Origin: an uncultured Clostridia bacterium
GTDB lineage: Bacteria; Bacillota; Clostridia; Christensenellales; Pumilibacteraceae
NCBI GenBank assembly: GCA_900553555.1
Contig: USEG01000006.1
Location: 1 to 17,369 of the forward strand
Length of the DNA: 17,369 nt
Reading direction: 5' to 3'
Part shown: one piece after another, positions 12,374-17,369 of the stretch
Position numbering within the stretch: the first letter of the stretch is position 1
How the letters are laid out: the number at the start of each line of letters is the position of its first letter
The notes under the pieces: generated by a model
What the model was told of the DNA's origin: nothing
Database searches by the model: none
Seen by the model: the letters and a program-made list of their open reading frames with translations, nothing else
Position numbers and translations under genes: made by a program

Positions 12374-14794
12374 ATGTTTAAACTGGCTCTGAAAAACATC
12401 ACGTCGAAACCGATGCGGTTTGTCGCCACGACTTTGGCAGTCGCGGTTGTAGTCGCGATGATTTTTTGCATGATTTCTTTCAAGGGTGCGGTTTTCGACT
12501 ATATTTATGCCACCGAAACGGCTTCGGCAGGCGTGAGCGACATCACGATTTCCACCAACAGCACAAGCGATCGCATCATGAAAGACGATCCGTTGCAAAG
12601 CGTCGAGGGTATAGAACAAATCGTACCGTCGCTCAAACTTTACGCAATGTACGGAGAGGAATACGTCGGCGTGCGCGGTTTCAAAAAAGGACAGCTCGAA
12701 ACGCTTGCAAAAATAGAGATTGTCGAAGGCGACATAGCCAAGTTGCAAAGCGGAGAGCGGAGCGACGATATAATCGTATCGCAAGATGCGGCAAAACATT
12801 TCGGATGGAGCGTGGGCGACAGGGCGGAGTTTGTGCTCGGAACGAAAAAAGTGGTTTGCTACATCGGCGCAATCGCAAAGCAAAGCGGATATTTTCTTGA
12901 CGACGCACCTTATTTGATGCTCGGGCTCACCGAGAACTTTTCAAAACTCATACTTTCAAGCGAAAATCTTTGCAACGAGATTCACGTCGTTCTGAGCGAC
13001 AAAACGAAAGTGGATGCAACCGTAAATGCGATTTTGGCAATGGACGCCTACAAAGATATGCTCGTTTCGCCGTCAAAGGACGCAAAGTATATCGAAGAAC
13101 AAACTCAAAGTTTGACAGCTCCTATCGTGCTTGCGGGCGGAGCGGTGCTTGCGCTGGGCATTGCGTTTATCGTGCTGTTGTTTATGATGAGCGAGGGCGA
13201 AAAAGTCAATCTCATATCAAAGCTCAAAGTCGTGGGCGCAACAAAAAAACAAATATTTGCGTTGTTCGTCACGGAAAGTGCGATTCAAGCATGTATCGGC
13301 ACTCTTGTAGGCTCTGCGCTTGCGGTGGGAATTTTCGTAGGACTTTTGAAACTCACCTTGTCGCAAAGCGTAACTTTCGGCATATCGGTAGGATATTTAT
13401 TCCTCGCCGGCGGAATCGGACTTGTCTGCTCGATTTTGAGTTCGCTTCTGCCTATTTTGCGTTCTTTCAAAGGCAGTATAAGGGAAAATCAACTTGACGT
13501 AAGCAAGCCGTCGAAGGTGGGCGTTGCGCTCGTAGTTTTGTTTACATTGCTCACGATTGCGAGCGTCGTTGTCGAATTTTGTGTTCCGACCGCAAGGGCG
13601 ATTACAGCGGTATTTTCAATGATTTTTGCCATTGCGTTGCTTGCCGTAGCTTGCTCGAAAGTTCTTAAAATCAGCGGAAAAGTTATAGCAAAAACTCACT
13701 CTCCCGCAATAAAAATAGGTGCGAAAAGCATTGTACGCGACAAGCGTTTTGCGCGTTCGGTGACCATGCTCACCGTCGGTATGACCATTGCGATGATGCT
13801 GTTTATGGCGTATTCGCTTACGACGAGCATATTTACGTCCTACGTTGACGAGTTCAAAGACATGGTGTTTGTCACCAACATTCAAGCCGACGTAGACGTT
13901 TCCCGGTTCGAGCAAATCGACGGCGTGAAGTCCGCAACCAAAATGGTGTGGAGCAATGCCGATTTGATTGTGGACGGCAAGGAAAAAACAATGAACGTAC
14001 TCGGTTCGAAAGACGTTCTTGAAATGGTGGATTTTGAGTATATTACGCCAAAAACAACGGTTTACGAACGCATTTCAAGCGATAAACCGTATGTTTTTGT
14101 AGATTATGCTCTATGCGAACTGTACGGGGTTCAAGGGGGCGATACGCTTGAGATGACGCTTGACGGCGCAAAGAAATCCGTCGTCGTGGGCGGCATATTG
14201 AAGCACACGCTGTTTAGCGGCAACTACGTGGTTTTGTCGCAGGAAAGCATTGAAAACCTGTTCGGCAAAAAGGTTGACACCGTGCTCGCAATCATTGACG
14301 GAGATATGGATTCGACCATCGGATTGTTGCGCGAAAAGTTTGCAGGCAACAACTATTACGTCATCGAAACGCTTGAAGCGTTCAAGTGGGAAATGGAAAG
14401 CATGCAATCCGTGTTCGACCTCATCGGCACGCTTGCCGTCGTCGTGACGATTTTCATTTTTGCGGTTACGGTCGTGTCTACGTTCATCGGCAGAGCGACG
14501 TCGCAAAAGGGCAGAGTCGCGTTGCTCAACGCAGGTATGTCCAAAAATTCGTTGCTGGGTGCGGAAGTGTTTGAGCACGCTCTCGTTGCAGTGGTTTCGT
14601 TTGCCGTATCGTTTGCGTTTTCGGTGCTTATCACTTCGAGCCTTATCCATGCGCTCCGTCTGTTCGGACTTTACTTCGAGTTTATGTACGAAGCGTGGGT
14701 GGTGGCTTGCGTGGGCGGCGCAATGAGCGCGGGTTATACTCTCGTACCCCTTGCGCTTTGCTTCAAAAAAGGTTATAATATCAAAAAGGTATAG
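12374..14794 (+). CDS. FtsX/MacB-like ABC transporter permease, 10 transmembrane segments
   Basis: An 806-residue membrane protein with a duplicated FtsX-like core. Predicted by eye: TM1 about 16-38, an extracytoplasmic domain about 40-245, three TMs between 249 and 360, two more at 378-430, a seventh at 458-485, a second large extracytoplasmic domain (about 486-678) and three final TMs. The LISKLKVVGATKKQIFALF segment after TM2 is the typical FtsX cytoplasmic coupling loop. Proteins of this build move lipids, lipoproteins or peptides, or transmit force, with a separate ATPase. No ATPase gene is in the window, so the partner must be elsewhere. AGGATAAC precedes the ATG. Its stop lies two bases before the lipoprotein start, so both act together. 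Confidence 0.87.
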   Translation: MFKLALKNITSKPMRFVATTLAVAVVVAMIFCMISFKGAVFDYIYATETASAGVSDITISTNSTSDRIMKDDPLQSVEGIEQIVPSLKLYAMYGEEYVGVRGFKKGQLETLAKIEIVEGDIAKLQSGERSDDIIVSQDAAKHFGWSVGDRAEFVLGTKKVVCYIGAIAKQSGYFLDDAPYLMLGLTENFSKLILSSENLCNEIHVVLSDKTKVDATVNAILAMDAYKDMLVSPSKDAKYIEEQTQSLTAPIVLAGGAVLALGIAFIVLLFMMSEGEKVNLISKLKVVGATKKQIFALFVTESAIQACIGTLVGSALAVGIFVGLLKLTLSQSVTFGISVGYLFLAGGIGLVCSILSSLLPILRSFKGSIRENQLDVSKPSKVGVALVVLFTLLTIASVVVEFCVPTARAITAVFSMIFAIALLAVACSKVLKISGKVIAKTHSPAIKIGAKSIVRDKRFARSVTMLTVGMTIAMMLFMAYSLTTSIFTSYVDEFKDMVFVTNIQADVDVSRFEQIDGVKSATKMVWSNADLIVDGKEKTMNVLGSKDVLEMVDFEYITPKTTVYERISSDKPYVFVDYALCELYGVQGGDTLEMTLDGAKKSVVVGGILKHTLFSGNYVVLSQESIENLFGKKVDTVLAIIDGDMDSTIGLLREKFAGNNYYVIETLEAFKWEMESMQSVFDLIGTLAVVVTIFIFAVTVVSTFIGRATSQKGRVALLNAGMSKNSLLGAEVFEHALVAVVSFAVSFAFSVLITSSLIHALRLFGLYFEFMYEAWVVACVGGAMSAGYTLVPLALCFKKGYNIKKV

Positions 14795-14796
14795 AT

Positions 14797-16587
14797 ATGA
14801 AAAAGTCGAAAAACGTCCTTATATTGTTGCTTGCCCTCGTGCTTTTGATGAGCGCGAGTCTTGTTGCGTGCAACAATCGAGGAAATGCCGCGCAAAAAGA
14901 GCGTGCAAACCAGACGAGCAGAGTTGAGCAAACATTTCTTTCGGGCATAAACGAAAAATGGAGCGCAAATCTTTCGGATGAGGAGATTGCGACGCTTGAA
15001 AATGCGGGAGATTACGTCGTCACGAAAGGTTGGACGAGCCTTGTTTGTGACGTAGTAAACGCTTCGAGTTTGCAAACCGCAAAGATAAAGTCGCTTGCCG
15101 ATTCGCTTGAAAGCGAGGAAGGGAAGAAACTTCTCAAAGAGTTTTCGAACAACGCAGAGCTTCTCGTGCCTATGCTCAAACAAATCGGGCTTACCGCAAG
15201 CGACGTTTCTACGCTTGCCTACGATTTGATTTCAAAACTTATAAGCGACGGTAGAACCACTGTTTCGAATATAGTCGACCGTTTGGACAACGTGAAAGAC
15301 GTTATGACTCGAAACTCTGCAAGTGCGGCGGCACTCGAAAACGTGTCCGCCAACAGAGCGGTGTTGAACCTTGCAAAGCAATCGCTCAATGCAACCGACG
15401 CGCAAAAGAGCGAGATGCAGAGTGCGCTTTCAAACGCGCAAAGCGCAATGAGCGAGTTGATTGCGTTTGCATACGACACCTCGGTCAACACGCTGACGGA
15501 CGAGCTTTATTCAAAACTTTTCGGTGACGACGGCGCACTGTCCAACGTGTCCGAGAGCGAATTGGCAACGCTTGTGAGCGCGCTTTTGAGCAACGTTTCG
15601 AGGCTCAAAAACGCTCTTACGCAAAGCGAAATCGAAAAACTCGACGTCGCACTCGATTTGTTTATAAGCAATTTCGACAACAAGAGCATATCTTCGGCGG
15701 TATATTCGCAAATCGTCAAATACGCAAAATACGCGTATATGGCGGTTGACGTGATACCTTCTCTTTGCGACGTTGCGCTTGCAAGCAAGGACGTGATGTC
15801 GAACAAGGATTTCATCACCGACTTTTTGAACGTCGTAAAACTAGACGAAGAGAAAAAACTCAACGAGTCCACAAGTTCGCTCAACAAACTCGTTTTGGCG
15901 GCAAGGCTTATCGACGGAGTTATGGAAAGCGGCAAGTTTGACCAAAACGGCATAAACGGACTTATCGACAGAGTTTGCGAGCAAGGAGCGGAAGGCTATC
16001 AAAAAGCTATGCCGGTGATAATTCTCGACCTTCTTCTCAACGTGTCCGATCTCGCCAAAGAAATCGAGGGCGATACTTTGAAGCCCGCACATCCCGATAT
16101 AATCGATCAAGATACGCTTTTGATTATGCTCGGTTCGCTGTTTTTCAACGCAAATATCGACAAGCTCAAACAGTGCTATTACGATTTTGAAATGAATCCC
16201 ACTCAAAAGAATTTGTCCGCGCTGTACACGACGGCGTCCCTTTGCGGCTTTGAAAGCATAATTGGCGAGAGCAATCCAAACAAGCGCCCGGCGGAAGTTA
16301 CGGACGAAACTTTGCCGTATATCAAGAGCTGGTACAACTGGTATATCGGCAAAATCGAGGACGTCAGCACAAAGATTGCGTCTTGTATTCCTGCGGTCAA
16401 AAACGATTTGAAAGCGTTTATCGCCGATTATTATGAGGAAAACTCTACAAGCAGAGCCGCAATAAAACAAATCGCAAATTGGCAAATCTTCACAAGCGAC
16501 GTTGACAGCAACGACGTGCAAAACGTATATATGCCCGTTTTGTCCGAAAGCAAAATTCTCGGCGCGGCGATTTTGTTTGTGTGGTGA
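14797..16587 (+). CDS. Large alpha-helical lipoprotein of unknown function
   Basis: A 596-residue secreted lipoprotein. A basic start (KKSK), a hydrophobic stretch (VLILLLALVLLMSASL) and the lipobox LVAC place the lipidated Cys at residue 25, so the mature protein is tethered to the outer face of the membrane. The rest reads as many amphipathic helices rich in Ala, Ser, Leu, Asp and Asn (for example NAQSAMSELIAFAYDTSV, SELATLVSALLSNVSRLKNA), with no family motif that I recognise and no catalytic signature. It starts two bases after the permease stop, with AAAAAGG within the permease end, so translation is coupled. It may be the substrate-binding or regulatory partner of the permease; that is inference. 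Confidence 0.85.
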   Translation: MKKSKNVLILLLALVLLMSASLVACNNRGNAAQKERANQTSRVEQTFLSGINEKWSANLSDEEIATLENAGDYVVTKGWTSLVCDVVNASSLQTAKIKSLADSLESEEGKKLLKEFSNNAELLVPMLKQIGLTASDVSTLAYDLISKLISDGRTTVSNIVDRLDNVKDVMTRNSASAAALENVSANRAVLNLAKQSLNATDAQKSEMQSALSNAQSAMSELIAFAYDTSVNTLTDELYSKLFGDDGALSNVSESELATLVSALLSNVSRLKNALTQSEIEKLDVALDLFISNFDNKSISSAVYSQIVKYAKYAYMAVDVIPSLCDVALASKDVMSNKDFITDFLNVVKLDEEKKLNESTSSLNKLVLAARLIDGVMESGKFDQNGINGLIDRVCEQGAEGYQKAMPVIILDLLLNVSDLAKEIEGDTLKPAHPDIIDQDTLLIMLGSLFFNANIDKLKQCYYDFEMNPTQKNLSALYTTASLCGFESIIGESNPNKRPAEVTDETLPYIKSWYNWYIGKIEDVSTKIASCIPAVKNDLKAFIADYYEENSTSRAAIKQIANWQIFTSDVDSNDVQNVYMPVLSESKILGAAILFVW

Positions 16588-16592
16588 AACGC

Positions 16593-16621
16593 TTGACAGC
16601 GTATGAAAAATAGGATAATAT
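16593..16621 (+). promoter_or_regulatory. Promoter of the TM1266-family gene leader
   Basis: TTGACA (16593-16598), 17 bases, TAATAT (16616-16621). It lies just after the lipoprotein stop and would start a transcript near 16628. Confidence 0.82.
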
Positions 16622-16627
16622 CAAAAT

Positions 16628-16801
16628 AGATAAAAAAAAATCGAATCAAAAACGATGTGCGTCGGCAAAACGGAGTGTAGGGTGCGCCCGAAACGATGGC
16701 AACAAGCCGACAATAGAACGGAGTGTAAGATGACGAGCAAAATCGCAACATTTTTGCGCTACCGTTTGAGGTGGCGCATTTTTTTGAAAGGAGTGTCAAA
16801 T
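16628..16801 (+). promoter_or_regulatory. Structured leader, possible attenuator or riboswitch
   Basis: About 170 bases between the promoter and the TM1266-family gene. GTCGGC (16661-16666) pairs with GCCGAC (16706-16711) and encloses a small GGG-TGCG-CCC hairpin (16680-16689). The 16-mer AACGGAGTGTAGGGTG (16669-16684) recurs as AACGGAGTGTAAGATG (16717-16732), and GGAGTGT occurs a third time at 16790 as the ribosome binding site of the gene. A strong terminator hairpin closes the leader. The whole leader is also an open frame in phase with the gene. It fits transcription attenuation, by ligand, protein or leader translation; it matches no riboswitch class I know. Confidence 0.55.
16755..16785 (+). 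terminator. Terminator hairpin inside the leader
   Basis: TGCGCTACC (16755-16763) pairs with GGTGGCGCA (16770-16778), 9 bp with one G-T pair and a 6-base loop, followed by seven T (16779-16785). It ends four bases before the ribosome binding site of the next gene, so it must be bypassed for expression. Confidence 0.82.
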
Positions 16802-17047
16802 ATGAAAAAGATAGGCGTTGTGGGCATAGTCCTCAAAGGCGACAAGAGCGTTGCTGTCGAAATGCAAAACGTTTTGAGCGATTTTGCGGATATTATCATC
16901 GGGCGTATGGGCGTGCCGCGAGAGGAAGCCAACGCAATCGCACTTATCGTCGAGGGTACGCAGGAGCGTATATCCGCGCTTACGGGCAAACTCGGACGAT
17001 TTGAAAGTTTGCACGTTAAATCCGCAATAACTTCGTTTGAAGTTTAA
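16802..17047 (+). CDS. TM1266-family protein (putative [FeFe]-hydrogenase system regulator)
   Basis: An 81-residue protein with a small ferredoxin-like/ACT-type fold. It has the family pattern KKIGVVGIVLKGDKSVAVEMQNVLSDFADIIIGRMGVP at the start, IALIVEGT in the middle and ALTGKLGRFESLHVKSA near the end, complete in length. The TM1266 family is annotated as an iron-only hydrogenase system regulator because its gene often lies near hydEFG; its biochemical role is not settled. No hydrogenase or maturase gene is in this window. The ATG at 16802 is preceded by AAAGGAGTG. In-frame starts at 16730 (also behind a GGAGTG) and 16655 would give extended forms and cross the terminator hairpin. Confidence 0.87.
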   Translation: MKKIGVVGIVLKGDKSVAVEMQNVLSDFADIIIGRMGVPREEANAIALIVEGTQERISALTGKLGRFESLHVKSAITSFEV

Positions 17048-17369
17048 CACCTTTTCGAAGACGGAATTGGAGTCGCAAGGCGACGACCGTAGCGAGCGCC
17101 GAGCTTTCGTCGCACACAAGCTCCTTTTGCTTCAACCACAACAAGTTGTAGTTGTTCGCCTTGGTTCTTTGTGCTCCTCTTCCCACACGACAAAAACTTC
17201 GCTTTCATCTTTGATATGCAAGCACTAGTTCGCTTGTTTTTGCCGTGCGGGAGCCCTTGTGTGCGTAGTACAAGCGACTGCGCCGTGTTGTTGCGTAGCT
17301 GGCGCACAAAGCGCAGTGGCACGGCTTTCAGCCGATTTGTATTGCAAACGCTCCGAATGCCGTTCGTTG
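17048..17369. other. Non-coding, repeat-like end of the window
   Basis: No credible gene was found in these 322 bases; the open frames are low in conserved-looking sequence and rich in Arg and Lys from skewed composition. There are several small palindromes: GTCGC-AAG-GCGAC (17072-17084), ACAAC-AA-GTTGT near 17143, and GCCGTG ... CACGGC near 17280-17330. The texture differs from the genes before it and resembles a dispersed repeat element, but with one copy in view this cannot be shown. Confidence 0.45.

Noticed and set aside
17044..17322. 92-residue minus-strand frame at the window end
   Set aside because: It is composition-driven (Arg/Lys/Gly), has no supported start and crosses small palindromes; treated as repeat-like non-coding DNA.

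Overview
The window looks like chromosomal DNA of a strictly anaerobic, Clostridia-type Firmicute of intermediate GC. The signs are AGGAGG-type ribosome binding sites, several TTGACA-17-TATAAT promoters, an oxygen-free (class III) ribonucleotide reductase, a PerR-rubrerythrin peroxide-defence pair, and a TM1266-type protein usually linked to [FeFe]-hydrogenase systems. No phage, transposase, CRISPR, rRNA or tRNA was recognised. Nearly all genes lie on the + strand; the one exception is a small gene at about 11.4 kb.

Layout. 0-2.3 kb: the 3' part of glmM (cell-wall precursor synthesis), truA fused to it without any spacer, and a PhnP-like metallo-beta-lactamase-fold hydrolase. 2.3-3.5 kb: a medium-chain dehydrogenase that has lost its catalytic zinc ligands, behind a consensus promoter. 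3.7-4.75 kb: perR and rubrerythrin, with a palindromic operator inside the promoter and a strong terminator. 4.75-6.1 kb: an Mrp/ApbC iron-sulfur carrier ATPase and a CopZ-like metal chaperone. 6.1-10.5 kb: an anaerobic dNTP-synthesis block. It holds nrdG, then nrdD with two NrdR-like boxes over its promoter and a glutaredoxin-like domain fused to its C-terminus, then a thioredoxin-reductase-like flavoprotein without the usual NADPH motifs. Together they suggest a class III reductase that is re-reduced through its own redoxin tail rather than by formate. 10.5-12.0 kb: a YjjG-like HAD phosphatase, a divergent 52-residue gene and a regulator with two XRE helix-turn-helix domains. 12.0-12.4 kb: non-coding DNA with two degenerate interspersed palindromic repeats. 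12.4-16.6 kb: a two-gene operon of a 10-TM FtsX-like permease and a large helical lipoprotein of unknown function. 16.6-17.05 kb: a promoter, structured leader and terminator hairpin in front of the TM1266-family gene. The last 320 bases are non-coding and repeat-like.

The points most worth a second look are: the NrdD-redoxin fusion with its atypical reductase; an abrupt switch in glutamine codon use (mostly CAG before, almost all CAA after) inside nrdD at about 9.13-9.20 kb, which could mark a recombination point or an assembly join; the attenuator-like leader before the TM1266 gene; and the permease-lipoprotein pair. All calls are from reading the sequence; no database search was run.
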